Shown in pieces: positions 15,520 through 24,185 of a DNA stretch of 34,510 nucleotides. The stretch lies in the NCBI GenBank assembly GCA_020025095.1, contig JAHHSS010000003.1, positions 1-34,510 on the forward strand. The letters run 5' to 3'. Both the position numbers and the translations under genes were made by a program. Below the pieces are notes generated by a model, which had not been told where the DNA came from, made no database searches, and worked only from the letters and a program-made list of their open reading frames with translations. This DNA is from Peptostreptococcus sp. (GTDB lineage: Bacteria > Bacillota > Clostridia > Peptostreptococcales > Peptostreptococcaceae). Within the stretch, counting starts at the first letter, position 1, and every line of letters begins with the position of its first letter.

Positions 15520-15624
15520 GTAATTTTGTGCATTATATTTCAAAAAAAGACATTAATATTTAATAATATTTTAAAAATGAAATATCAAAAAAATGATTAA
15601 TAAAAGAAAGCGATAGTCAAAAAA

Positions 15625-15653
15625 TAGTCAATCTTAGTAAAAGCAAATATAGT
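15625..15653 (+). promoter_or_regulatory. Candidate promoter of the rnf operon
   Basis: TAGTCA (15625-15630), a 17-nt spacer and TATAGT (15648-15653) give four and five consensus matches. It lies about 85 nt upstream of rnfC. Other AT-rich options exist, so this is moderate at best. Confidence 0.35.
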
Positions 15654-15684
15654 ATAAAATATAGATTTATAGAAATAAATGTTG

Positions 15685-15696
15685 TATACTAGTATA
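15685..15696. promoter_or_regulatory. Palindrome in the rnf leader
   Basis: TATACT-AGTATA is a perfect 12-bp palindrome about 25 nt downstream of the predicted rnf transcript start. The position suits a repressor operator. It does not match the Rex consensus I know (TTGTTAA-N4-TTAACAA). The regulator is unknown. Confidence 0.3.
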
Positions 15697-15738
15697 GAGG
15701 AAAAAAGTAAATATTAGTTATGAATAGGAGGTAACATA

Positions 15739-17082
15739 ATGAAACTCTTAACTTTTAAGGGAGGTATACATCCTCCGTATGGAAAAGAGTATGCAAACAA
15801 GAAACCAATTGAGAGAGCAAAAGCTCCTCAGACTGTTTATATTCCTCTTCAACAGCATATTGGTGCGCCTGCGAAGTGCATTGTAGAAGTTGGAGAAGAA
15901 GTAAAACTTGGTCAAAAAATTGGTGAAGCTCAAGGGTTTGTATCTTCTAATATTCATTCATCAGTATCTGGGGTCGTGAAGGCTATTAAGCCTTGTAATG
16001 TTCCTGGTGGTACTGCTATGTGTGTAGTTATAGAAAATGATTTCAAAGAAGAACTACATGAAAGCGTTAAACCACATGGTGATATAGAAGATTTATCTAA
16101 GGAAGAAATTGTTTCTATAGTTAAGGAGGCCGGTATAGTAGGTATGGGTGGTGCAACATTCCCTAACCATGTAAAGATATCTCCTCCACCAGATTCAAAG
16201 GCAGAGTTTGTAATTTTAAATGGTGCAGAATGTGAGCCATATCTAACAGCAGATGATAGATTGATGGTTGAACATCCTGATAAGGTAGTATATGGTATAA
16301 GAGCTTTGATGAAAGCTCTAGATGTACACAAAGGATTTATAGGTATAGAAGTTAATAAGCCAGAAGCTATCAAGAATATAACAGAGGCTGCAAAGGATTA
16401 CCCAGAAGTAGAAGTTGTAAGTCTACAGGTTAAATATCCAGAGGGAGCAGAAAAACAGCTTATATATGCTTGTACTGGAAGAGAAGTTCCTTCAGGAGCA
16501 CTTCCAATAGCTGCAGGGGCTGTTGTTGATAACGTAGCTACAGCGGCTGCTATAGCTGATGCCATTAGAGAAGGTATGCCTCTAGTGGAGAGAGTTACAA
16601 CAGTTACAGGTCCTTGTATTAAGGAGCCTAAAAATTTAATAACAAAAGTAGGTACTAAGTTCAGTGAAATTATTGAACAGTGTGGTGGCATTAAAGAAGG
16701 TGTTAAGGCAGGAAAGTTGATTGCAGGTGGACCTATGATGGGACTTGCACAATATACAGATGACATATCTACTAATAAGGGTTCTTCAGGTATATTAATA
16801 CTTGATGAAAAAGAAGCTACAGCACCAGAACCAATGAACTGTATTAAATGTGGTAGATGTGTGGATGTATGTCCAGCATTCCTTCAGCCTTTATTCATAA
16901 GTGCGTACTCATTAAAGAATGATTTTGATGAAGCAGAAAGACGTAGAGCGATGGATTGTATAGAATGTGGATCATGTTCATATATATGTCCTTCAAGAAG
17001 ACTTTTATTACCTGCAATTAGACAGGCAAAGAGAGAAATCGGTGCGAAGAGAAGAAAAGCTGCTGCAGCACAGAAGAAATAA
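15739..17082 (+). CDS. rnfC: Rnf complex subunit C (NADH-binding)
   Basis: A 447-residue peripheral subunit of the Rnf ferredoxin:NAD+ oxidoreductase, which couples electron flow between ferredoxin and NAD+ to Na+ or H+ transport. The N-terminus begins FKGGIHPPYGKEYA, followed by a barrel-sandwich region, then a Complex I 51-kDa-like NADH/FMN fold (GMGGATFPNHVK and LNGAECEPYLTADDR, residues about 130-180). Two [4Fe-4S] motifs follow: CIKCGRCVDVCP (about 372-383) and CIECGSCSYICP (about 411-422). The C-terminus is basic and short, as in clostridial RnfC rather than the long Ala-rich proteobacterial one. AGGAGG precedes the ATG. It is the first gene of the operon. Confidence 0.97.
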   Translation: MKLLTFKGGIHPPYGKEYANKKPIERAKAPQTVYIPLQQHIGAPAKCIVEVGEEVKLGQKIGEAQGFVSSNIHSSVSGVVKAIKPCNVPGGTAMCVVIENDFKEELHESVKPHGDIEDLSKEEIVSIVKEAGIVGMGGATFPNHVKISPPPDSKAEFVILNGAECEPYLTADDRLMVEHPDKVVYGIRALMKALDVHKGFIGIEVNKPEAIKNITEAAKDYPEVEVVSLQVKYPEGAEKQLIYACTGREVPSGALPIAAGAVVDNVATAAAIADAIREGMPLVERVTTVTGPCIKEPKNLITKVGTKFSEIIEQCGGIKEGVKAGKLIAGGPMMGLAQYTDDISTNKGSSGILILDEKEATAPEPMNCIKCGRCVDVCPAFLQPLFISAYSLKNDFDEAERRRAMDCIECGSCSYICPSRRLLLPAIRQAKREIGAKRRKAAAAQKK

Positions 17083-17101
17083 TAGTTAGGGGGAACAAAT
17101 A

Positions 17102-18085
17102 ATGGATAATAAACTGATTGTGTCTTCTTCACCACATATTAGGTCAAAAGAAGATACTTCATATATAATGAAACAAGTTTTAATAGCGTTACTTCCAGCT
17201 ACTCTAGCAGGTTTATACTACTTTAGAGTTCGTGGATTAGTGACTATTCTTGCTTGTGTTATCGGTGCGGTCGGTTCAGAATGGCTTTATTGCAAGATAA
17301 CAAAGAAGAAATCGACTATAAATGATTTATCAGCAGTAGTAACAGGTTTATTACTTGCATTTAACGTTCCAGCAGGACTTCCTGTATGGATGTGTGTGTT
17401 GGGAGCAATATTCTCAATAGTTGTTGTAAAGATGATATTTGGTGGTATAGGATGTAACTTCCTTAACCCTGCATTAGCAGGTAGAGCTTTCTTGCTTGCG
17501 TCATTCCCAGTTGCAATGACTACATGGGTAGCGCCAAGTATTACAGAAGTAGTTACAACTGCAACACCTTTAAGTTATATGAAGCTTGCAGGTGCTGAAG
17601 GTATGGGAACCGCAGCAGGTGCAGTAGAAAAACTACACGGTGCTAATATAACAATTGTAGATATGTTTATCGGTAATATAGGTGGTACAGTTGGTGAAAC
17701 TTGCTCAGTTTTACTAATAATCGGTGGAATATACCTTGTTTATAAGGGAATCATATCATATGTAATGCCGGTTACATATATAGGTATAGTTTTTGTACTT
17801 ACATTCCTATTAGGTGGATTTAATGGCGAATTTGCTGTTTATCAGACATTTGCTGGAGGACTTTTACTTGGTGGTATATTTATGTTGACAGATTATACAA
17901 CATCACCAATGACAAAGAAAGGTCAGATTATATATGCTGCAATAGCAGGTATAATAGCAACTTGCATTAGATTATATGGGGGTTATCCTGAAGGTGTGTC
18001 TTATTCTATACTATTTGCCAACTGCTTAGTACCACTAATAGATAAGTATGTACACAACAGAGTGTTTGGGGAGGTGCGTAAGTAA
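17102..18085 (+). CDS. rnfD: Rnf complex subunit D
   Basis: A 327-residue membrane subunit with about eight to nine hydrophobic segments. In the family it carries a covalently bound FMN on a threonine; here the matching stretch is TTATPLSYMK (about residue 155), with the Thr of ATPLS as the expected site. GGIGCNFLNPALAGRAF (about 118-134) and MLTDYTTSPMTKKGQ (about 260-274) are conserved family blocks. AGGGGG precedes the ATG, 19 nt after rnfC. Its stop codon shares one base with the rnfG start. Confidence 0.96.
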   Translation: MDNKLIVSSSPHIRSKEDTSYIMKQVLIALLPATLAGLYYFRVRGLVTILACVIGAVGSEWLYCKITKKKSTINDLSAVVTGLLLAFNVPAGLPVWMCVLGAIFSIVVVKMIFGGIGCNFLNPALAGRAFLLASFPVAMTTWVAPSITEVVTTATPLSYMKLAGAEGMGTAAGAVEKLHGANITIVDMFIGNIGGTVGETCSVLLIIGGIYLVYKGIISYVMPVTYIGIVFVLTFLLGGFNGEFAVYQTFAGGLLLGGIFMLTDYTTSPMTKKGQIIYAAIAGIIATCIRLYGGYPEGVSYSILFANCLVPLIDKYVHNRVFGEVRK

Positions 18086-18651
18086 TGAACAGTATGTTTA
18101 AGATAGGCGGTACATTATGTGGATTTACTGCAATAGCTGCATTATTACTGGCCGCAACAAACGAGATAACAGCACCAGTTATAAAACAGCGTAATGAAAA
18201 AGCTAATAATGAAGCGAGAATAGCAGTTTTACCAGGTGCAAGCGATTTTAATAAGGTAGAACTTGATAAATACAAATCAGCAGGTGCTAAGACTGTAGAA
18301 GAAGTATTTGAAGGTATAAACGGATCAAATGAAATTGGTTATACAATAAAATCTCAGCCATCAGGTTACGGTGGTGCAATAGAACTTACAATAGGAATTA
18401 GTAAGGATGGTAAAATTACTGGTGTTAATGTAGGTAATAACTCAGAAACTCCAGGGCTTGGTGCAAAATCTCAGGAACCTGCTTTCAATGGTCAATATAA
18501 AGGTAAAGAAGCAAAAGAGCTTGAGGTTATAAAGAGTGGAGCACCAAATGGTAATCAAATAAAAGCAATATCAGGTGCAACAATTACATCTAAGGCTGTA
18601 ACAAGTGGTGTAAATGATGCAATCAAGGTATTTGAAGTTTTGAATAAATAA
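18085..18651 (+). CDS. rnfG: Rnf complex subunit G (covalent FMN)
   Basis: A 188-residue protein with one N-terminal membrane segment (about residues 7-24) and an extracytoplasmic FMN-binding domain. The flavinylation motif SGATITS sits near residue 167, where the second threonine is the expected FMN attachment site. The ETPGLGAK block (about residue 120) is also conserved. The ATG overlaps the rnfD stop by one base (TAATG), and GGGGAGGTG lies just upstream, so translation is coupled. Confidence 0.96.
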   Translation: MNSMFKIGGTLCGFTAIAALLLAATNEITAPVIKQRNEKANNEARIAVLPGASDFNKVELDKYKSAGAKTVEEVFEGINGSNEIGYTIKSQPSGYGGAIELTIGISKDGKITGVNVGNNSETPGLGAKSQEPAFNGQYKGKEAKELEVIKSGAPNGNQIKAISGATITSKAVTSGVNDAIKVFEVLNK

Positions 18652-18665
18652 AGGGGGGTCAAGAG

Positions 18666-19259
18666 ATGAGTAATTTAGGTAAAATATTTAAAAATGGTAT
18701 AATCGATGAGAACCCTACCTTCGTTCAAGTAATTGGTATGTGTCCGACACTAGCTGTTACAAGTTCAGCAATAAACGGTATGGGTATGGGACTTTCTACT
18801 GCAGTAGTTCTTGCATGTTCAAACCTTGCAATATCATTGCTTAGAAAGATAGTTCCTGACAAAATAAGAATACCATGTTTTATAGTAGTTATAGCTACAT
18901 TTGTTACAATAGTACAGATGCTTTTAAAGGCATATGTACCAGCATTAGATAAAGCCCTTGGTCTTTATATACCACTTATAGTTGTTAACTGTCTAATACT
19001 TGCAAGAGCGGAAAGTTTTGCTTGTAAGAATGGTCCAGCAGCTTCATTTGTAGATGGTATAGGTATGGGTCTTGGATTTACAATAGCACTTACAATTCTA
19101 GGTACAGTTAGAGAAATTCTAGGAGCAGGAAGTATATTTGGATTTACATTCCTACCAGCAACATTTAATACATTGTTATTTATATTGCCTCCTGGAGCAT
19201 TCTTAACTTTAGGATTCTTAATGGCTATATTCAACAAGATTACTAAGAAAAAGGCGTAA
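18666..19259 (+). CDS. rnfE: Rnf complex subunit E
   Basis: A 197-residue integral membrane subunit with about six hydrophobic segments, homologous to RnfA and to NqrD. NPTFVQVIGMCPTLAVTSS near the N-terminus contains the conserved Cys, and NCLILARAESFACKNGP (about 107-123) contains the second. In this family these half-channel cysteines bind a [2Fe-2S] cluster shared with RnfA inside the membrane. AGGGGGG precedes the ATG. Confidence 0.96.
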   Translation: MSNLGKIFKNGIIDENPTFVQVIGMCPTLAVTSSAINGMGMGLSTAVVLACSNLAISLLRKIVPDKIRIPCFIVVIATFVTIVQMLLKAYVPALDKALGLYIPLIVVNCLILARAESFACKNGPAASFVDGIGMGLGFTIALTILGTVREILGAGSIFGFTFLPATFNTLLFILPPGAFLTLGFLMAIFNKITKKKA

Positions 19260-19272
19260 AGGGGTGTAGATA

Positions 19273-19848
19273 ATGAAATTAATACTATTATTTTTATATA
19301 TAGTTCTAGTAAATAATGTTATCACTTCTCAGTTCCTTGGTATTTGTCCATTCCTTGGTGTTTCAAAGAAGACTGATACAGCAATCGGAATGGGAGTTGC
19401 CGTTACATTCGTTATAGCGTTAGCTTCTGTGATAACATACTTCATACAGATGATATTAAACAAGACTGGTCTTGGTTACTTACAGACAATTGCATTCATT
19501 CTTGTTATAGCATCTATAGTTCAGTTCGTTGAAATGGTAATAAAGAAGACTTCACCTTCACTATATCAAGCTTTAGGTGTTTTCTTACCTCTTATAACAA
19601 CTAACTGTGCGGTTTTAGGTATAGCAATAGTAAATATAACAAAGAATTACAATTTAATTGAAACTCTAGTTAACGGTATTGGTGCCGGTATAGGTTTCAC
19701 GCTTGCAATAGTAGTATTTGCAGGTATAAGAGAAAGACTTGAATTGGCAAATGTACAGGAAGCTTTTGAAGGATTCCCTATAACACTTATATCTGCCAGC
19801 CTAATGTCAATTGCATTTTTAGGTTTCACAGGTCTAATAAAATTATAA
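19273..19848 (+). CDS. rnfA: Rnf complex subunit A
   Basis: A 191-residue integral membrane subunit, about six hydrophobic segments, paired with RnfE in inverted topology. Conserved blocks are NNVITSQFLGICPFLGVSKK (with the cluster-binding Cys near residue 25) and LITTNCAVLGIAIVN (Cys near 113). It starts 13 nt after rnfE with AAAGGGGTG as binding site. Length is normal. Confidence 0.96.
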   Translation: MKLILLFLYIVLVNNVITSQFLGICPFLGVSKKTDTAIGMGVAVTFVIALASVITYFIQMILNKTGLGYLQTIAFILVIASIVQFVEMVIKKTSPSLYQALGVFLPLITTNCAVLGIAIVNITKNYNLIETLVNGIGAGIGFTLAIVVFAGIRERLELANVQEAFEGFPITLISASLMSIAFLGFTGLIKL

Positions 19849-19864
19849 GGGGAGGTACTAAAGA

Positions 19865-20737
19865 ATGCTTATAGTATATGCGGTAATAGTCCTTGGATTA
19901 CTCGGTTTTATCTTTGGTATAATCCTTGACTTTGCTTCAAAAAAATTCGCTGTTGAAGTCGATGAAAGGGAAGCTAAGATATTGACAGCATTACCAGGTG
20001 CAAACTGTGGTGGTTGTGGTTATCCTGGTTGTGGTGGTTTAGCTGCAGCAATCGCAAAAGGAGAAGCTCCTGTAAATGGATGTCCAGTAGGTGGAGCTGC
20101 TGTTGCTGAAAAGGTAGCAGAAATAATGGGTGTAGAAGCAGGTTCTGGAGAAAAGATGGTTGCCCATGTAAGATGTAAGGGTGATTGCGAATCTTCAAAA
20201 ACAAAATATGATTACAGTGGAATAACAGACTGTAGAGCTGCTGCTTCATTAATAGGGGGACCTAAGGGTTGCTCATATGGATGTTTAGGATTAGGAACAT
20301 GCGTTCAGGTATGTAGTTTTGATGCAATACATATTGTAAATGGTGTAGCGGTTGTAGATGAAGAAAAGTGTGTAAACTGCGGAAAGTGTATCAATATTTG
20401 TCCAAAGGGATTAATAGAAAGCAAGCCAGCTAGTAAAGCTGTAACAGTAGACTGTATGTCTAAAGATTTTGGTAAGGCTGTAAAAGAAAATTGTTCAGTA
20501 GGTTGTATAGGATGCGGACTATGTGCTAAAGAATGTCCGTTTGATGCAATTATATTTGAAGATAAGCTTGCAAAAGTTGATTATGACAAGTGTAAACAAT
20601 GTAATAAGTGTGCAACTAAGTGTCCTACTAAGGTAATAAAACCTAAGGAAAGAAAAAAGCCAGCTGTAAAAGCTGCAGTAAAAACAGTAGAAGCTGCTAA
20701 GCCTGAAGAAAAGGCTAATGAATCAGAATCTAAGTAA
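19865..20737 (+). CDS. rnfB: Rnf complex subunit B (ferredoxin-type iron-sulfur protein)
   Basis: A 290-residue subunit that receives electrons from ferredoxin. It has one N-terminal membrane helix (residues about 2-22), then the Fe4S domain with Cys48, Cys51, Cys56 and Cys73 (NCGGCGYPGCGG...GCP). The cysteine-rich stretch KGCSYGCLGLGTCVQVCSF and three further ferredoxin-like motifs follow: CVNCGKCINICP, CIGCGLCAKECP and CKQCNKCATKCP. This gives roughly six [4Fe-4S] clusters, as in acetogen RnfB. The last 30 or so residues are a Lys/Ala/Glu-rich low-complexity tail. It is the last gene of the operon; the C-D-G-E-A-B order is the clostridial one. Confidence 0.96.
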   Translation: MLIVYAVIVLGLLGFIFGIILDFASKKFAVEVDEREAKILTALPGANCGGCGYPGCGGLAAAIAKGEAPVNGCPVGGAAVAEKVAEIMGVEAGSGEKMVAHVRCKGDCESSKTKYDYSGITDCRAAASLIGGPKGCSYGCLGLGTCVQVCSFDAIHIVNGVAVVDEEKCVNCGKCINICPKGLIESKPASKAVTVDCMSKDFGKAVKENCSVGCIGCGLCAKECPFDAIIFEDKLAKVDYDKCKQCNKCATKCPTKVIKPKERKKPAVKAAVKTVEAAKPEEKANESESK

Positions 20738-20778
20738 TTAAGTATTATTTGATAAGAAAAAAATTTAACATGATTTTT

Positions 20779-20815
20779 AAGCTATTATGAAAATTTTTCA
20801 TAATAGCTTTTTTTA
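20779..20815 (+). terminator. Terminator of the rnf operon
   Basis: The arms 20779-20792 and 20796-20809 pair perfectly (14 bp, core AGCTATTATGA) and are followed by a T run. This is a strong intrinsic terminator 40 nt after rnfB. Confidence 0.92.
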
Positions 20816-20934
20816 TATTTATTTTGCCTATACATATATAGAAGGAAATAATTTATGGTTGAATAATATTAAGTATGAGAATGATATTTAATGAAAATTT
20901 CAAAATAGTAAAAAGGAGGCAATTTGATAGCAAA

Positions 20935-21618
20935 ATGAATATAAGAATAAAAGATATGAGTAAGGAAGATATGCCCAGGGAAAAGATGATTGCAAAAGGA
21001 GTAAAGTATCTTTCTAATTCAGAACTTTTAGCAATTTTAATAAGAACAGGAAGCAAAAAATATAATGCGCTTGATTTAAGTTCACTTATAATTAAAAGCA
21101 CTGAAAATGGAATTAGAGGATTATATGAAATGAGCATAGAGGAGCTTTGTAAAATAGATGGTGTTGGACCATCTAAAGCCACTATAATAAAAGCTGCACT
21201 AGAATTAGGCAATAGGGTTTCGACATATATACCAGATAAGTATAGAATTAAAAATCCTTGGGATATTTATGTATACTATATGGAAGAGATGAGATATATG
21301 AAAAAGGAAGTTTTTAAAATAGTACTTCTTAATACAAAAAATGAAATAATAAGAGATGTAGACATTTCTATAGGGAGCTTAAATTCTTCGATTGTTCACC
21401 CCAGAGAAGTATTTATAGAAGCTATAAAAAAAAGTGCTAATTCAATAATTTTGCTTCATAATCATCCATCTGGAAATCCAACTCCATCTGAAGATGATAT
21501 AAGAATTACTGAAAGATTAATATGCTCTGGAAAAATAATAGGTATAGAGGTGCTTGATCATATAGTAATAGGTGACGGAAAGTATTATAGCTTAAAGGAA
21601 GAAGGTGATATAGAATAA
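20935..21618 (+). CDS. radC: RadC/JAB1 (JAMM) domain protein
   Basis: I choose ATG 20935 (227 residues, the normal RadC length) because AGGAGG lies at 20914-20919 and the protein then begins MNIRIKDM, as RadC proteins do. An in-frame ATG at 20875 would add 20 residues, but it has no binding site and would place the ribosome binding site inside the gene. The N-terminal half contains a helix-hairpin-helix (IDGVGPSKATIIKAALELG). The C-terminal MPN domain has the full JAMM metal site HNHPSGNPTPSEDD with an upstream Glu in VFIEAIK. The name reflects an old link to DNA repair, which later work disputed; the true role is unknown. The gene commonly precedes mreB in Firmicutes. Confidence 0.93.
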   Translation: MNIRIKDMSKEDMPREKMIAKGVKYLSNSELLAILIRTGSKKYNALDLSSLIIKSTENGIRGLYEMSIEELCKIDGVGPSKATIIKAALELGNRVSTYIPDKYRIKNPWDIYVYYMEEMRYMKKEVFKIVLLNTKNEIIRDVDISIGSLNSSIVHPREVFIEAIKKSANSIILLHNHPSGNPTPSEDDIRITERLICSGKIIGIEVLDHIVIGDGKYYSLKEEGDIE

Positions 21619-21720
21619 TTTTAAAAGATATTTTTTTATATATTTATTTTTGACTATCCTATCAGCTAAGATTTTTGTGAATGAAGGACATATAAACATA
21701 TAAATAATAGCCCAAAAAGA

Positions 21721-21770
21721 AAATAAAACATTAACTGCTAGATAAATAGCAGCTAGTTAATGTTTTATTT
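21721..21770. terminator. AT-rich 16-bp inverted repeat after radC
   Basis: The arms 21721-21736 and 21755-21770 are perfectly complementary; inside, GCTA (21737-21740) and TAGC (21747-21750) can extend the hairpin. As at 9249-9312, the A and T tracts lie in the stem. It probably terminates radC, though it is about 100 nt past the stop. The 21619-22232 gap contains this, the mreB promoter region and no gene. Confidence 0.5.
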
Positions 21771-21918
21771 AGTTGTAAATGATAGAATAATGAAAAAGTC
21801 TTTTAATTGCTTTATATATTACAAAGTGTAACTTTTTAAGTGAGAATTTGCTATATACATTATAGTATTACTAACATTTTTATACAAATGCTTAGATTTA
21901 AAGAAATTTCACCTTAAA

Positions 21919-22056
21919 TACCTATAGAAATGAAAGTTTAAATAGGTATAAGAGGCTAAAATTTTACTGATTTGTAAGTAAATCTTTATCACAGATGTGA
22001 TATACTATAATGGAGAAAGATTGCAAATAGATAGGTATTTCTAAGGAAATTTAGCC
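21919..22056. promoter_or_regulatory. Repeated motifs flanking the mreB promoter
   Basis: ATAGGTAT occurs at 21943-21950 and 22031-22038, and its complement ATACCTAT at 21919-21926. GGCTAAAATTT (21955-21965) is mirrored by AAATTTAGCC (22047-22056). The copies lie on both sides of the -10 at 22006. They could be operator sites or arms of a structure. No known consensus is recognised. Confidence 0.3.
21983..22011 (+). promoter_or_regulatory. mreB promoter with an operator-like palindrome in the spacer
   Basis: TATAAT (22006-22011) is a consensus -10 and TCTTTA (21983-21988) a poor -35 at 17 nt. The spacer contains ATCACA-GA-TGTGAT (21988-22001), a 6-bp inverted repeat between -35 and -10, a position typical of repressor binding. 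The leader to mreB is about 215 nt. Confidence 0.45.
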
Positions 22057-22232
22057 TTGATAAATATATTTTTTGACAGCTTAAATTAAATAAGTATGTT
22101 TGGAAAATAAGTAGAGTATTTAGATTGAAAGAAAGACTATTTATAAGCTGAAAATTCACATTGGGGTGCAGTGTGTAAATAATGAAATATTAGAGTTTTA
22201 TATTCACAATGATAAAATGTAGGAGGAGAAAG

Positions 22233-23282
22233 ATGGGATTCTTTGATAAAATTTTTGGATCTAATATTAATAATATAATTACAAATGATATGGGTATTGA
22301 CTTAGGGACAGCGAATACCCTTGTTTATATAAAAGGTCAAGGGATAGTAGTTGATGAACCTTCTGTAGTCGCTATTAGAGAAGATAATAATGAGATACTA
22401 GCTGTCGGGCAAAGAGCTAGTGAAATGGTAGGAAGAACTCCTGAAAATATAATAGCTATAAAGCCTATAAGTGATGGTGTAATTTCAGATTTTGAAGCTA
22501 CACAAGCTATGATTAGTTATTTTATACAAAAAGGTTCAAAGGGAATGGTAAGTCCAAGAATATTAATTGGAGTACCATATGGAATTACAAAAGTAGAGAG
22601 AAAAGCAATAGAGGAAGCTGCAATACAGGCAGGTGGAAGAGAAGTATATATTATTGAAGAACCGATGGCAGCTGCAATAGGTGCAGGTTTGAATGTAAAT
22701 GATCCAGAAGGGAATCTTATTGTAGATATAGGTGGTGGAACATCTGAGATAGCTGTAATATCTCTTGGTGGAATTGTAGTTGCTAATTCAATTAGAATAG
22801 GTGGTGCTGAGTTCGATGAAGCTATAGTAAACTTTGTAAGAATGGAATATAACATAGTTATAGGAACGAGAACAGCTGAAAAAATTAAATTAGCAATAGC
22901 TTCTGCCTATCCAGATGAAGTAGAAAAAGAAATGGAAGTTAGTGGAAGAGATGTACTTACAGGTCTTCCAAGAACAATTACAATAGGCTCTACAGAGGTT
23001 AGGGAAGCAATAAGAGAGCCAATTAGTCAGGTGATAGATGCTATAAGGTCGACTCTAGAGGATACCCCGCCTGAATTGGCGTCAGATATAATGGAAAAGG
23101 GAATTACACTTACTGGTGGTGGAGCACTTTTAAAGGATTTAGATAAGTTAATTAAATCTGAAACAGAATTAGATGTTGTACTTGCTGAAAATCCTATTCA
23201 GTGTGTAGTTAATGGAACTGGTATAGCAATAGAAAATGATGCTATTTTTGAAAGTATAGTAAAGATAAATGCAGAAAGTTAG
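22233..23282 (+). CDS. mreB: Rod-shape-determining actin homologue MreB
   Basis: I choose ATG 22233 (349 residues) because AGGAGGAG (22221-22228) is 4 nt upstream; an in-frame ATG at 22209 lies before that binding site. MreB polymerises under the membrane and guides the elongation machinery. Nucleotide-binding motifs are DLGTANTLVY (phosphate 1), DIGGGTSEIAVISLGGIV (phosphate 2) and LTGGGALLKDL (adenosine loop, about residue 295). The extra N-terminal MGFFDKIFG looks like an amphipathic membrane-targeting helix. It heads the run mreB-mreC-mreD-PBP2-minC-rodA, whose genes overlap or abut closely. Confidence 0.97.
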   Translation: MGFFDKIFGSNINNIITNDMGIDLGTANTLVYIKGQGIVVDEPSVVAIREDNNEILAVGQRASEMVGRTPENIIAIKPISDGVISDFEATQAMISYFIQKGSKGMVSPRILIGVPYGITKVERKAIEEAAIQAGGREVYIIEEPMAAAIGAGLNVNDPEGNLIVDIGGGTSEIAVISLGGIVVANSIRIGGAEFDEAIVNFVRMEYNIVIGTRTAEKIKLAIASAYPDEVEKEMEVSGRDVLTGLPRTITIGSTEVREAIREPISQVIDAIRSTLEDTPPELASDIMEKGITLTGGGALLKDLDKLIKSETELDVVLAENPIQCVVNGTGIAIENDAIFESIVKINAES

Positions 23283-23294
23283 TTGGTGATTGTT

Positions 23295-24176
23295 TTGAAA
23301 TTGAAAAAAGATAGTAGACAAAGATTTACTATAAAGTCGATTGTTACTACAGGAGTAGTAATTGCAATAGTTCTTATTTCAGCATATTCTATTTCTAATA
23401 GTGACAAGCTATTATTTTTGGCAAACAATCCAGTAGCGGAAGTATTCTTGGACTTAGGAAGGCATACAAACAATGCAATAGATAGCGTTGGAGAATTTTT
23501 AGGAGACTTACTTCACTTTAAGCGTAATGCGAATAAAGTAAAAGAGTTGACTGAAGAAAATGAAAAGCTTAAACAGAGAATAACTGATATTAAAAGTGAT
23601 GAAAGTAAAGAAAAATCACTTAAAAAGTTAGAGAAAGCTCTAAACTATGTCCAAGGTGACGCTAGAATGCGCCGCGTTTCTGCAAGCATAGTGGGAAAAA
23701 ATGATGGAGAATGGTATCAATCATTTGTTATAGATGCAGGAGCTGACAATGGAATTAAAAAGGATAGTATTGTAATAAATGGTAAGGGTGTTGTTGGAAT
23801 TGTTTACAGTGTGAGCAATAGATACTCAAAAGCCATTTCTTTAGTTGACTCAAGAGCCTCAGTAAGTTTTAAAATACAGGGTAAGGAAGATGATAAGGGG
23901 GTTATTACTACATCCTCAACTGTCGGAAAATCTGATTTAACCGATGTAAATAAATTATTGCAGGGATACTTATTCGATTCAAATTCTAATGTTAAGGTAG
24001 GAGATAAAATAGTAACCTCAGGACTTGGTCTATATCCTGAAAACTTGCCAATAGGTAAAGTTACAAAGGTAATAAATGATAAAAGTAAATCTATGAAACT
24101 TGTAAAGGTAAGACCTTTTGTAGATTTTAAGAAGTTAAATGATGTAATGGTTATACCACCTAGAAAGATAGAGTAG
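23295..24176 (+). CDS. mreC: Rod-shape-determining protein MreC
   Basis: The frame is open from immediately after the mreB stop, with possible starts at TTG 23283, GTG 23286 and TTG 23295. I prefer TTG 23295 (293 residues), because GGTGAT (23285-23290), an extended match to the 16S tail, sits 4 nt upstream. The N-terminus is basic (KLKKDSRQRF) and then crosses the membrane once (about IVTTGVVIAIVLISAYSIS). A coiled coil follows (KVKELTEENEKLKQRI region), then the beta-barrel MreC domains with IVGKNDGEWYQSFVIDAG and VVGIVYSVS. It is an extracytoplasmic scaffold connecting MreB with PBP2 and RodA. Confidence 0.94.
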   Translation: MKLKKDSRQRFTIKSIVTTGVVIAIVLISAYSISNSDKLLFLANNPVAEVFLDLGRHTNNAIDSVGEFLGDLLHFKRNANKVKELTEENEKLKQRITDIKSDESKEKSLKKLEKALNYVQGDARMRRVSASIVGKNDGEWYQSFVIDAGADNGIKKDSIVINGKGVVGIVYSVSNRYSKAISLVDSRASVSFKIQGKEDDKGVITTSSTVGKSDLTDVNKLLQGYLFDSNSNVKVGDKIVTSGLGLYPENLPIGKVTKVINDKSKSMKLVKVRPFVDFKKLNDVMVIPPRKIE

Positions 24177-24185
24177 GTGATGTAT

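Noticed and set aside
19974..20249. Leu/His-rich open frame antisense to rnfB
   Set aside because: It is a shadow of the Cys- and Gly-rich rnfB codons, with no binding site and no family resemblance.
20875..20934. N-terminal extension of RadC from ATG 20875
   Set aside because: No ribosome binding site precedes it, AGGAGG occurs inside it, and the shorter form has the normal family length.
22209..22232. N-terminal extension of MreB from ATG 22209
   Set aside because: The strong AGGAGGAG lies after this ATG and 4 nt before ATG 22233, and the extension is not MreB-like.
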